A program made the translations under genes and the position numbers. From positions 1-57,139 of the forward strand of contig JACRDK010000022.1 in the NCBI GenBank assembly GCA_016218585.1: a DNA stretch of 57,139 nt, in the 5' to 3' direction. Origin of the DNA: Candidatus Doudnabacteria bacterium (lineage in GTDB: Bacteria > Patescibacteriota > Doudnabacteria > UBA920). Positions 47,867 through 56,700 of this stretch are shown one piece after another. Within the stretch, counting starts at the first letter, position 1, and each line of letters starts with the position of its first letter. The notes beneath the pieces are model-generated. The model was not told the DNA's origin, searched no databases, and worked only from the letters and a program-made list of their open reading frames with translations.

Positions 47867-47892
47867 TTGGCAGAAAATTTTAAGGAGCGAAT

Positions 47893-48159
47893 ATGAACAA
47901 CCGTTTAAAGAGAGTCCTGATTACAAAGCTGCAGGCATTCAAGAATCAGCACAAGCATTGGAACGGGCCGCAACAGCAACTTTTCAGTGCCTTGAGCGGA
48001 AAACGCGGGCTGTGGAGTGTCCGTTGCTGTGCGAAATGCCTGGAAGAGGTAATCGGGTCCAAAGATCAACTCAATCATCACTGCGGCGAGCTGATTGTTG
48101 AAGTTCAGATCAAGGAGCCCAAAAAAGTTCCGGGCGACTATGTCTCAGCTTGGGAGTAG
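47893..48159 (+). CDS. Cys/His-rich orphan protein, 88 residues
   Basis: Basic N-terminal half, then CCAKC (45-49) and HHC (63-65), a possible zinc site; not recognised. SD AAGGAG seven nt before ATG. Flanked by terminators on both sides. Confidence 0.7.
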   Translation: MNNRLKRVLITKLQAFKNQHKHWNGPQQQLFSALSGKRGLWSVRCCAKCLEEVIGSKDQLNHHCGELIVEVQIKEPKKVPGDYVSAWE

Positions 48160-48184
48160 TAAAGGGCTTTGCCAAACCGCCATC

Positions 48185-48227
48185 TATCCGTTCCCCTTAT
48201 TTAAGGGGAACGGATAAACTTTTTTCT
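48185..48227 (+). terminator. terminator of the 47893 gene
   Basis: TATCCGTTCCCCTTA/TAAGGGGAACGGATA stem, 15 bp, then AACTTTTTTC. Confidence 0.85.
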
Positions 48228-48275
48228 TGACAAAGTGCCAAAAATAGTGTATGATAAGTATGTAATGACATACTT
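48227..48275 (+). promoter_or_regulatory. promoter and palindromic operator of the export operon
   Basis: TTGACA (48227-48232), 17 bp, TATGAT (48250-48255), then perfect palindrome AAGTATGT-AATG-ACATACTT (48256-48275) over the expected start site. A repressor there would block open-complex formation; the AbrB-type protein encoded next is the obvious candidate. Confidence 0.8.
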
Positions 48276-48295
48276 TAATTTTTTGGAGGCAAATA

Positions 48296-48592
48296 ATGGC
48301 TAAAATAGTTATGGATTCAAAAATCCACCAGCAGGATAAAATGTATGGGACCACAACCATAGGAGCGCGCGGCCAGGTGGTTATTCCGGCTCAGGCCAGA
48401 AAAGATTTAAAACTTAAGCCGGGTGATCAATTTATAGTAATGGGTAAGTTTGGCAAAGTGGTGGCTTTAGTTAAAACAGACCAACTCTCCGAACTAATAG
48501 AAACAATTATGTCTAATATTAGCAATCCTTCATGGAAAAAAGGAATTAAAAAACATATGCAAGGAGTGCTAGGAAGCCAATTTATTAAATAA
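48296..48592 (+). CDS. AbrB/SpoVT-type DNA-binding regulator
   Basis: 98 residues. Swapped-hairpin core GTTTIGARGQVVIPAQARKD and LKLKPGDQFIVMG; a ~45-residue helical C-terminal tail. GGAGG SD upstream. Probably autoregulates the operon through the palindrome at 48256-48275. Confidence 0.9.
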   Translation: MAKIVMDSKIHQQDKMYGTTTIGARGQVVIPAQARKDLKLKPGDQFIVMGKFGKVVALVKTDQLSELIETIMSNISNPSWKKGIKKHMQGVLGSQFIK

Positions 48593-48615
48593 ATTATTTA
48601 TAATTATAAACACGT

Positions 48616-50142
48616 ATGAACATTAGGGGATTTTTCACAAAAAAGAAAATAATTTGGACAGTAATAATTTTACTGGTCGTTTTGCCAATCGCGTATAATA
48701 TTTTAAAACCAAAAGACAACAGCGCCAACATTGTTACAGATGTTGTAAAAAAACAAGACATAAAATATACCGTTTTAGCTACCGGACAGGTTGTTTCCGA
48801 AACCGACTTGAACTTGAGTTTTAAAACCAGCGGCATTGTCCAGCAGGTTAGAGTTAAAGAAGGGGACAAGGTTAAAGCCGGACAAATTTTGGCCAGCTTG
48901 GATCAAAAGGACCAGTTAGCCAGCCTTACCTCCGCCCGCGGCGCGCTTTCTTCCGCCCAGGCCAACTACAATAAAGTTTTGTCCGGAGCCAGCAACGAAG
49001 AAATTTCCGTAGCTCAGGTGACTTTAGACAATGCCAAGAGCTCATTGGATAATACTATTAAGCAACAGCAAGTATTGGTAGACAGCGCTTATAAAGCTTT
49101 AATGAACTCAGGTCTTTCCGCTATTGCCGGTTCAGGCAATACCGGTTCGGTAACTTCTACTGTTTCCGGTACATATACCGGCAAAGACCAGGGCGTTTAC
49201 AAAATTTCTATTTATTCCACCGGAAATGGTTTGCGTTTTCAGGTTAATGGTTTAGAAACCGGCGATGGTTTGGTGGATGTAACTCCGCAGCCAATTGGCA
49301 CCAAGGGTTTGTTTATCCAATTTTCCTCCACCAGCGTGCCAACAAACAACTCTTGGACAATAACAATTCCAAATACTCAATCTTCTTCTTACGTTACGGC
49401 ATACAATGCTTATAACTCTGCTTTAGAAACTCAGAGAAGCGCCGTGTCTGCCGCTCAGAATGCTGTTTCTTCCGCTCAGGCATCTTTGGATTTGAAAAAA
49501 GCCCAAGCCCGCCCGGCAGACTTAGAAGCCGCCCAGGCGCAGATTTTAAGCGCGCAGGGACAAGTTTTGGCTGCTCAGTCGGCTTTCGATAATACTATGA
49601 TAAAAGCTCCGGCCGATGGCACCATTACTTCGGTAGACGTTAAAGTTGGCGAACTCGCCTCAGCTTTAAAAGAAGTAGTGATTTTACAGGATGTTGGCAA
49701 TTTGCACGTTGAAGCCAATATTAGCGAGGCCAACATTGCTTCTTTAAAGCCTGATCAATCGGTAGATATTACTTTGGATGCTTTGGGGCCGGACAGACAT
49801 TTTACCGGCAAGGTTCAAACTGTAAATCCGGGGGCAACTGTCGTCTCAGGCGTAGTAAACTATAAAGTTACCGCCAGTGTCGACAATATTCCCGAAGTAA
49901 AACCGGGGATGACAGCCAATATGACTGTTTTGGTAGCGGAAAAGAAAAATGTTTTGGCTATGCCGCTCCGCGGTATTATTTCCAAAGACGGAAAAAAATA
50001 TGTCCGCGTAATTACCGACAGCAAAAAGAAAACCTATAACGAAGTAGAAGTTACAACCGGCCTGGAAGCAGATGAAGGCTTGGTGGAAATCCTCTCCGGC
50101 TTAAATGACGGACAAGAAGTTGTGACATATATAAAACAATAA
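48616..50142 (+). CDS. MacA/HlyD-type membrane fusion protein
   Basis: 508 residues: TM anchor (IIWTVIILLVVLPIAYNI), lipoyl half-motif (GIVQQVRVKEGDKVKAGQ), helical hairpin interrupted by a ~90-residue beta-rich insert (~170-265, Gly/Ser/Thr-rich), second lipoyl half (IKAPADGTITSVDVKVGE), beta barrel and C-terminal domain. In a monoderm it would link the permease to the outside wall zone. Followed by the ATPase and two permeases. Confidence 0.92.
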   Translation: MNIRGFFTKKKIIWTVIILLVVLPIAYNILKPKDNSANIVTDVVKKQDIKYTVLATGQVVSETDLNLSFKTSGIVQQVRVKEGDKVKAGQILASLDQKDQLASLTSARGALSSAQANYNKVLSGASNEEISVAQVTLDNAKSSLDNTIKQQQVLVDSAYKALMNSGLSAIAGSGNTGSVTSTVSGTYTGKDQGVYKISIYSTGNGLRFQVNGLETGDGLVDVTPQPIGTKGLFIQFSSTSVPTNNSWTITIPNTQSSSYVTAYNAYNSALETQRSAVSAAQNAVSSAQASLDLKKAQARPADLEAAQAQILSAQGQVLAAQSAFDNTMIKAPADGTITSVDVKVGELASALKEVVILQDVGNLHVEANISEANIASLKPDQSVDITLDALGPDRHFTGKVQTVNPGATVVSGVVNYKVTASVDNIPEVKPGMTANMTVLVAEKKNVLAMPLRGIISKDGKKYVRVITDSKKKTYNEVEVTTGLEADEGLVEILSGLNDGQEVVTYIKQ

Positions 50143-50144
50143 TT

Positions 50145-50236
50145 AACGCGGAAAAGCGCGGAATTTCACGCAGAAAGACGCAGAAATACTGCAGTCTTCC
50201 GCGTTAGTCCGCGTTAAATTCCGCATCATTCTGCGA
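50145..50236. repeat. family A word repeat between the fusion protein and ATPase genes
   Basis: AACGCGGAAAAGCGCGGAA, ACGCAGAAAGACGCAGAAA; centre ACTGCAGT; CTTCCGCGTTAGTCCGCG, AATTCCGCATCATTCTGCG. Ends two to three nt before the ATPase ATG. Confidence 0.8.
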
Positions 50237-50238
50237 AT

Positions 50239-50955
50239 ATGAGTTTAATCAAAGTAGAAAATTTACAAAAAGATTATATAAATGAAGAAGTCGTGACTTC
50301 GGTTTTGCACGGCCTGACTTTTGCCATTGAGCAAGGAGAGTTTGTGGCAATTATGGGGCCGTCCGGCAGCGGTAAATCTACCTTAATGCACATATTAAGT
50401 TTTTTGGATCGCCCGACCGGGGGATTGTATGAGTTTAAGGGAAAAGATATTAAAGGATTTGACGACGATTATTTGGCGGCTTTGCGCAACGAAGAAATTG
50501 GTTTTGTTTTCCAATCTTTTAACCTGTTGTCGAGAACCTCGGTGCTTGATAACGTTAAGCTGCCTTTAATTTACAGCAAGAAAAAGAACCACGATGAGCT
50601 TGCAAAAAAAGCTTTGGACAGCGTTGGTCTTTCGCATCGTTTGAATTTTTTTACTAACCAAATTTCCGGTGGAGAAAAACAGCGCGTGGCAATTGCCCGG
50701 GCTTTGGTTAATGATCCGGCGGTTATTTTTGCGGACGAGCCGACGGGAAACTTAGACAGCAAGAGCGGTAATACCGTTATGCAAATTTTGCAAAAATTAA
50801 ATGACGACGGCAGAACAATTATTTTGGTGACCCACGAAATGGATACCGCCAACCATGCCAAGAGAATTATTCGCGTTAAAGACGGAAATATTATCGGCGA
50901 CGAAAAAGTGCTTAAGAGAACAATTGCTTCCCCGGATAAAGAACTGGTTAAATAA
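50239..50955 (+). CDS. MacB/LolD-type ABC ATPase
   Basis: 238 residues. Walker [10 protein letters not shown] (40-48), Q-loop VFQSFNLL, signature [14 protein letters not shown], Walker [13 protein letters not shown], switch His in VTHEMD. Powers the two permeases that follow. No SD. Confidence 0.96.
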   Translation: MSLIKVENLQKDYINEEVVTSVLHGLTFAIEQGEFVAIMGPSGSGKSTLMHILSFLDRPTGGLYEFKGKDIKGFDDDYLAALRNEEIGFVFQSFNLLSRTSVLDNVKLPLIYSKKKNHDELAKKALDSVGLSHRLNFFTNQISGGEKQRVAIARALVNDPAVIFADEPTGNLDSKSGNTVMQILQKLNDDGRTIILVTHEMDTANHAKRIIRVKDGNIIGDEKVLKRTIASPDKELVK

Positions 50956-51028
50956 GAATTAAGAATCTGGAATTATGAATCAAGAATGGGCCCATTGCCT
51001 TAATTCTTAATTCATCATTCATAATTCT
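50956..51028. repeat. family E word repeat between ATPase and permease genes
   Basis: AAGAATTAAGAATCTGGAAT and ATGAATCAAGAAT face CTTAATTCTTAATTCATCATT and CATAATTC around GGGCCC. Ends four nt before the ATG. Confidence 0.75.
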
Positions 51029-51032
51029 AAAA

Positions 51033-52304
51033 ATGAATTTCATTTCTACCATCAAACTTGTTTTTAGAACGCTTCTGGCTAGAAAAGGCCGGTCGTTTTT
51101 GACAATTCTGGGTATTGTTATTGGCGTTGCCGGAGTAATTATAATAATTGCCCTTGGCGCCGGCGCGCAAAGCTTGGTGCTTGGGCAGGTTACCAAATTA
51201 GGAACTAATTTGCTTTCTGTCCAACCGGGCAAGAGCAATGAAAAAGGGCCGCCAGCCCAAATTTTTGGCATTGTTATTACCAGCTTAATCCAGGAAGACG
51301 CGGACGCCCTAAGGGATACCGCTCAAGTTCCTCATGCCACGGCTGTTGCTTCGGGTGTGCGCGGCGGCGGCACGGTTGTATGGCAGAGCAAGGAAGTAGA
51401 CACAAACTTTGTCGGCACCGATTATACCTATCCGGAAGTTGTTACTATAACCATGCAAGAGGGTCGCTTTATGAGCCAACAGGAAGAGCAGGGGAACGCC
51501 AATGTGGTTGTGTTAGGTTCAGCTGTTGCCGACGAATTGTTTACAGAGAGCGGCACCGACCCATTAGGCCAGGTTATTAAAGTTAAGAGCTCATCTCAGA
51601 CTGAGGCCGGCGGCATTCCTTTAAGAGTTATTGGCGTGGTCTCTCCGCGCGGCAGCGCTTTTTTCCAAAATCAGGACGACCAAATTTTTATTCCGTTAAC
51701 CATTGCTCAAAAGCAATTGTTGGGCATACACTACTTGCAGTCAATCAATGTTAAAGTTGACTCGGCGGATAATGTTGACCAGACAATTGCCGATGTAAAA
51801 GCAGTATTAATGCAGCGTCATCACATTAAAAAAGAAGTTGATACAGATTTTACCGTCCGCAATATTGCCGATGCGGTTAGCGCGCTTAATACAATTACCA
51901 ATGCTTTGCGCTTGTTTTTAACAGCTATGGCTGCCATTGCTTTGGTTGTCGGCGGTATTGGAATTTTAAATATTATGATGGTGACTGTGGCGGAGCGAAC
52001 CAGAGAAATTGGTTTGCGTAAAGCCGTGGGCGCTAACAATTCCGCGGTGCGAAATCAGTTTTTGCTGGAAGCCGGAACTCTTACTTCCGTCGGCGGGGTA
52101 ATTGGCATTATTTGTGGAATTATAGTTTCATATTTGGTTTCTTTATTAATGAAATATTTGGGTTACGATTGGGCCTTTGTTGTTTCTTTAACTTCCGTGG
52201 TCTTGGCGGTCGGTGTCTCAATTTTAACCGGAGTTATTTTTGGGCTGTATCCTGCTTTTAAAGCGTCAAAGCTTAATCCGATAGACGCGCTACGCTACGA
52301 ATAA
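51033..52304 (+). CDS. MacB-type ABC permease 1
   Basis: 423 residues: TM1 near the N-terminus (FLTILGIVIGVAGVIIIIAL), large extracytoplasmic MacB-periplasmic core domain (~45-285), then three TM helices with the FtsX/MacB motif GIGILNIMMVTVAERTREIG and LNPIDALRYE end. Type VII ABC transporters act by mechanotransmission on peptides, lipids or drugs. Confidence 0.94.
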   Translation: MNFISTIKLVFRTLLARKGRSFLTILGIVIGVAGVIIIIALGAGAQSLVLGQVTKLGTNLLSVQPGKSNEKGPPAQIFGIVITSLIQEDADALRDTAQVPHATAVASGVRGGGTVVWQSKEVDTNFVGTDYTYPEVVTITMQEGRFMSQQEEQGNANVVVLGSAVADELFTESGTDPLGQVIKVKSSSQTEAGGIPLRVIGVVSPRGSAFFQNQDDQIFIPLTIAQKQLLGIHYLQSINVKVDSADNVDQTIADVKAVLMQRHHIKKEVDTDFTVRNIADAVSALNTITNALRLFLTAMAAIALVVGGIGILNIMMVTVAERTREIGLRKAVGANNSAVRNQFLLEAGTLTSVGGVIGIICGIIVSYLVSLLMKYLGYDWAFVVSLTSVVLAVGVSILTGVIFGLYPAFKASKLNPIDALRYE

Positions 52305-52315
52305 CGAAAAAAGCC

Positions 52316-52393
52316 GCAAGTTAATAAAGTTATCAAGTTCTTCGAGTCCTTATAACTTTACAAACTTGATAGACTTGATAACTTGAAAAACTA
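52316..52393. repeat. family B word repeat between the permease genes
   Basis: AAGTTAATAAAGTTATCAAG faces CTTATAACTTTACAAACTTG and ACTTGATAACTTG around TTCTTCGAG. Ends about ten nt before the ATG. Confidence 0.75.
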
Positions 52394-52395
52394 CT

Positions 52396-53652
52396 ATGCT
52401 TAACGCATTCAAACAATCTACCAAAGCTTTATTTGCCAACCCGGCCAGGACCGGGCTGACAACCTTAGGCATTGTTATCGGTATTGCCACCGTAATTTTA
52501 GTGCTGTCTGCCGGGGAAGGTTTTAGAAGTTTAATTAACGCCCAGGTTCAGGCTTTTGGCACTAATACTTTATTTGTGGAAACTAAAGTTCCGCCTACCA
52601 CAAAAAATCGCGCTAACTCCAGCGCCGCTTCGGCGGATACCGGCCGCGCCGGCTCTGCTGTTGCCATTACCACTTTAAAAAATCGTGATTTGGAAGACAT
52701 AAAGCGTTTGCCAAATGTGGTAAATGATTATGGCGTTGTGGTTGGATTAAAAGTTGTAAGTTTTCAGGACGTAGCAAAGAGCATTATGTTTTATGGCGCT
52801 TCTCCTGAACGTTTTGATATTGATAAAGGAACTTTAAAATCAGGAAGGTTTTATACAACAGGGGAGAATCTTGGCGCGGCGCAGGTTGTGGTTTTGGGCA
52901 GCCAATTAGCGGAAGATTTATTTTTGCAAAACGATCCAATAGGCAAATATATTCGCGTCGGGGATTTAAACTTTGAAGTCATTGGTGTTTATAATTCCCG
53001 CGGCGGCCTTGGCGGCGACGAGGACAACGCTTTGTATATGCCGCTTAATACCGCTCAAAAGAAAATTTTAGGTATTGATTATTTGCTGTACTCGGTGGTA
53101 CAAATTGAAAACACCAAATTGGGAGATGCTACCTCGGAAGACATTAGAACTGTTCTTAGAAGAAATCACAATATTGATGATCCATTTAAAGATGATTTTT
53201 TGGTACAGACCCAGGCGCAAACTTTGGAAACTTTTAACACCATTTTTAATGGGATAACAATTTTGTTAATTGCCATTGCCGCAATTTCTTTAATTGTCGG
53301 CGGCGTTGGGATTATGAATATTATGTATGTGGTGGTGACCGAGAGAACTTCTGAAATCGGATTAAAAAAAGCTTTGGGCGCAACCGGCAGCGATATTTTA
53401 ACTGAATTTTTAATTGAGTCTGTGTTGGTTACAGTGATTGGCGGAATTTTTGGTATTTTGGCCGGAGCCGCTATGGGTTGGCTAATTTCAGTAATTGCCA
53501 CTGCCAGCGGTTTGGCTTGGACCTTCACCGTGCCCCTTTATGCAATAGGCATTGGATTTGGCGTTTCCGCCACCATTGGTATTCTGTTCGGCGTGTTGCC
53601 TGCCCGCCAGGCCTCAAAACTTGATCCAATACAAGCACTGCAATACGAGTAG
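52396..53652 (+). CDS. MacB-type ABC permease 2
   Basis: 418 residues with the same layout as permease 1 (TTLGIVIGIATVILVLSAGE; GVGIMNIMYVVVTERTSEIG; LDPIQALQYE end). The pair likely makes a heterodimer. The two genes are diverged paralogues separated by a repeat element. A strong terminator follows. Confidence 0.94.
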   Translation: MLNAFKQSTKALFANPARTGLTTLGIVIGIATVILVLSAGEGFRSLINAQVQAFGTNTLFVETKVPPTTKNRANSSAASADTGRAGSAVAITTLKNRDLEDIKRLPNVVNDYGVVVGLKVVSFQDVAKSIMFYGASPERFDIDKGTLKSGRFYTTGENLGAAQVVVLGSQLAEDLFLQNDPIGKYIRVGDLNFEVIGVYNSRGGLGGDEDNALYMPLNTAQKKILGIDYLLYSVVQIENTKLGDATSEDIRTVLRRNHNIDDPFKDDFLVQTQAQTLETFNTIFNGITILLIAIAAISLIVGGVGIMNIMYVVVTERTSEIGLKKALGATGSDILTEFLIESVLVTVIGGIFGILAGAAMGWLISVIATASGLAWTFTVPLYAIGIGFGVSATIGILFGVLPARQASKLDPIQALQYE

Positions 53653-53690
53653 CACTCTATTATATAAACATTTTAACATTCTATCATTCT

Positions 53691-53729
53691 AACAACAGGC
53701 CTGTCCTTAACGGACAGGCCTGTTGTTTA
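53691..53729 (+). terminator. terminator of the export operon
   Basis: AACAACAGGCCTGTCC/GGACAGGCCTGTTGTT, a perfect 16-bp stem on TTAAC, then TATGG. The T-tract is short, so it may also act as an mRNA-end stabiliser. Confidence 0.75.
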
Positions 53730-53732
53730 TGG

Positions 53733-53738
53733 TATAAT
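53733..53738 (+). promoter_or_regulatory. extended -10 promoter of the 53794 gene
   Basis: TATGGTATAATTAAGG directly after the terminator; no clear -35. Confidence 0.5.
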
Positions 53739-53793
53739 TAAGGCAGAAAATATTTGAGTATAAGAGTATTTTGATACATAAATAAAATCACCT

Positions 53794-56700
53794 ATGAATA
53801 GATTTAAACAAGGCTTAATTGTTTTTACAATCTTAACTTTAAGTCTAATTCAAACCTCTCAAGCTCTTACCTTGCAGGAAATTATTAGTGGCCAGCAGGG
53901 GCAGGTTTTGGGGGCGAGCACTCCTGTTAGAATTGGCTCAACCCAAACCTCAAGTTATGGAAAAACTTTAACTTTCACGGCTTCCGGCGGTGTTGCGCAA
54001 GGCCATACCATTGTGGTTTCGGTAGTTACGACTGGCATTGATCCAACCGCAAGCGGTTGGACTTCCTGTTCTGATTCAGCCGGCAATACTTATTCTCGCG
54101 ACGCTGCTGTTTTTAATGGCATTGGAGCGGTAATTTGTAGCGCATATGTTACAACTGCTCTGTCGGCAGGAGCAACTATAACAATAACTTTTTCCAGCAA
54201 TGATGGTTTGTCCGGAGCTGCTTATGATTTGAGCCCAACCATTTCAACAGGAAGAATCAATGTTACCGGAACTGCTAGCAATGGGTATGGCAGTGCTATG
54301 ACGGTGGCTGCTTCTACCGCTGTAACCTCAGCAAGTATTGTGCTTGGGGTTTTTGCAACCGGAGCAACTCAATCTTCTTTTACTAATTGCACTGGTTTAG
54401 ACGCAAATGTCGCAAATGGACAGGGTAGAAATTTAAATACCTGCTGGGCAGAAGCATCCAGCGGAACTCCCAGCTTAACCATGAATCTTGCTTCCGCAAC
54501 TTCAGGTGCTTCTTTGCTTGTTGGATATACGGAATCAGCAGGCACACCGCCGCCCGCCGACACAACCGCCCCCACAGTCCCAACTAATCTTTCAGCCACA
54601 GCTGTTTCTGCGTCTGGCATCAACCTTTCCTGGACCGCCTCAACAGACGCTGTTGGAGTAGCGGGATACAAAATTTATCGCAATGGTTCTTTACTAGCTA
54701 CTAGCAACTCACAACTCACAACTTTTAGCGACTCTGGTCTTTCTGCGTCAACAAATTATTCGTATACAGTAGCGGCATACGATGCAGCAGGAAATAATTC
54801 TTCCCAAAGTTCTTCAGCTTCTGCTACTACCCAGGCAGCAGCTGCTCCAGACACAACAGCGCCCACAGTCCCAACCGGCCTTTCCGCCACAGCCATATCA
54901 TCATCCGCTATAAATCTGTCCTGGACAGCCTCAACCGATGCTGTTGGAGTAGCAGGCTACAAAATATATAGAAATGGTTCTCTTCTAACAACTACAAACT
55001 CACAACTCACAACTTACTCCGACACCGGTCTTGCCGCCTCCACATCTTACAGCTACACCGTGGCTGCTTATGATGCTGCAGGAAATAACTCTTCCCAAAG
55101 TTCTTCTGCTTCTGCTACAACACAAGCTCAAGCTTCTGGTAATTGTTCAGCAGCAAATATTCGCTGTGTTGGCAGCGGCCAGGAATATACCACTATATCC
55201 GCAGCTGCTGCAGCTACGGTAGCAGGGGACACAGTCGTGGTTTATCCGGGGACGTATAATGAAAGCGTAACCATTAGCAGAAGCGGAAGCTCCGGAAATA
55301 AAATTACCTATCAAGGTTTTCTTCCCGGGTCTTCATGTCCAAGCACAACTTACTCCGATATTAACTCTCGCGGATTTAGGCCGGCGCCTACTGTTATTAT
55401 GAATGGCTTTACTGTTAGCGCCAGCTATATTCGAATAGATTGTTTTAATACCAACGGCAACGGGGTTTTAGACATTACTCAGCCAAATATTCACGACGTC
55501 GAGTCTGTAAATAATTACTCAGCGGCCGGAGCCGGTGGTTCCGTTGGCGTAAGTTTAAATGACCAATTAACATTGGCTACATCCGCGCAGAATATTTACG
55601 TTGGATATAATTTTATTAGCGGCGGAGGATATGGAGTCTTGCAAAAATGCCGAAACTGTAAATATGAGTATAATGAATTTTATCAAATGAATCCCGGTAG
55701 CAGCGGAGCGGATGGAGACTATGCCCGTATTTTTGGCAACGACATAACTTTCTATAAAAATTATATGCACGGCAACGACCGCAATCTTTGCGGCGGTACG
55801 GATTGCCATATTGACTGTTTTCAAACTTTTGCTTACACAGCGGACTTCCCAGCTTACAATATTACCATAGACAGCAATGTTTGCTTTAATGCCAGCGAGG
55901 GAGTAATAGCGACGAATGAATCAAAACTTTCGGTCTTTCATGATTGGACGATTAAAAACAATTTAATTGCTCATGCGCCATTAAATTATTATGGCGCGCA
56001 ATGTATGATTATTAGCGACATTACAAATGTTACTGTTATTAATAATACTTGTTCCGACGCGGGCGTTACAACTTATGCCAACACTACAACCGGGATTCAC
56101 AGGAATAATATTCATGAGCGGGTCGGGACATACTTGGCTTATAGGATGATTGGCGGGGCAAATGTTACCGCTGACCACAACTTACTTTACGACACTGGAT
56201 ATACTTACACCAGCAGCGGGGATGTTGTAAATAAGAGCCCGTTATTTGTTAACTCATCAATTGACGATTATCATTTGCAGTCTACCAGTCCAGCTGTAAA
56301 TGCCGGAGCCAATATCGGGCTGTCGGTTGATATTTCCGGCGCCTCCCGTCCCCAAGGAGCAGGTTATGATATTGGCGCTTATGAATATGCGTCTGGAGGT
56401 TCTAACCCTCCCCCAGATACCACCGCCCCCACCGTCCCAACCGGTCTTTCCGCCACAGCCATATCATCATCCGCTATAAATCTGTCTTGGACAGCTTCAA
56501 CAGACGCTGTCGGAGTAACCGGATACAAAATCTATCGTAATGGTTCTCTTTTAGCAACTAACAATTCTACCGCAACAACCTATTCCAACACAGGATTAAC
56601 ATCATCTACCAGTTATTCTTACACCGTAGCCGCCTTTGATGCTGCAGGTAATACCTCTGCTCAAAGCTCTTCCGCCTCTGCAACCACTCAAGCCCCGCCT

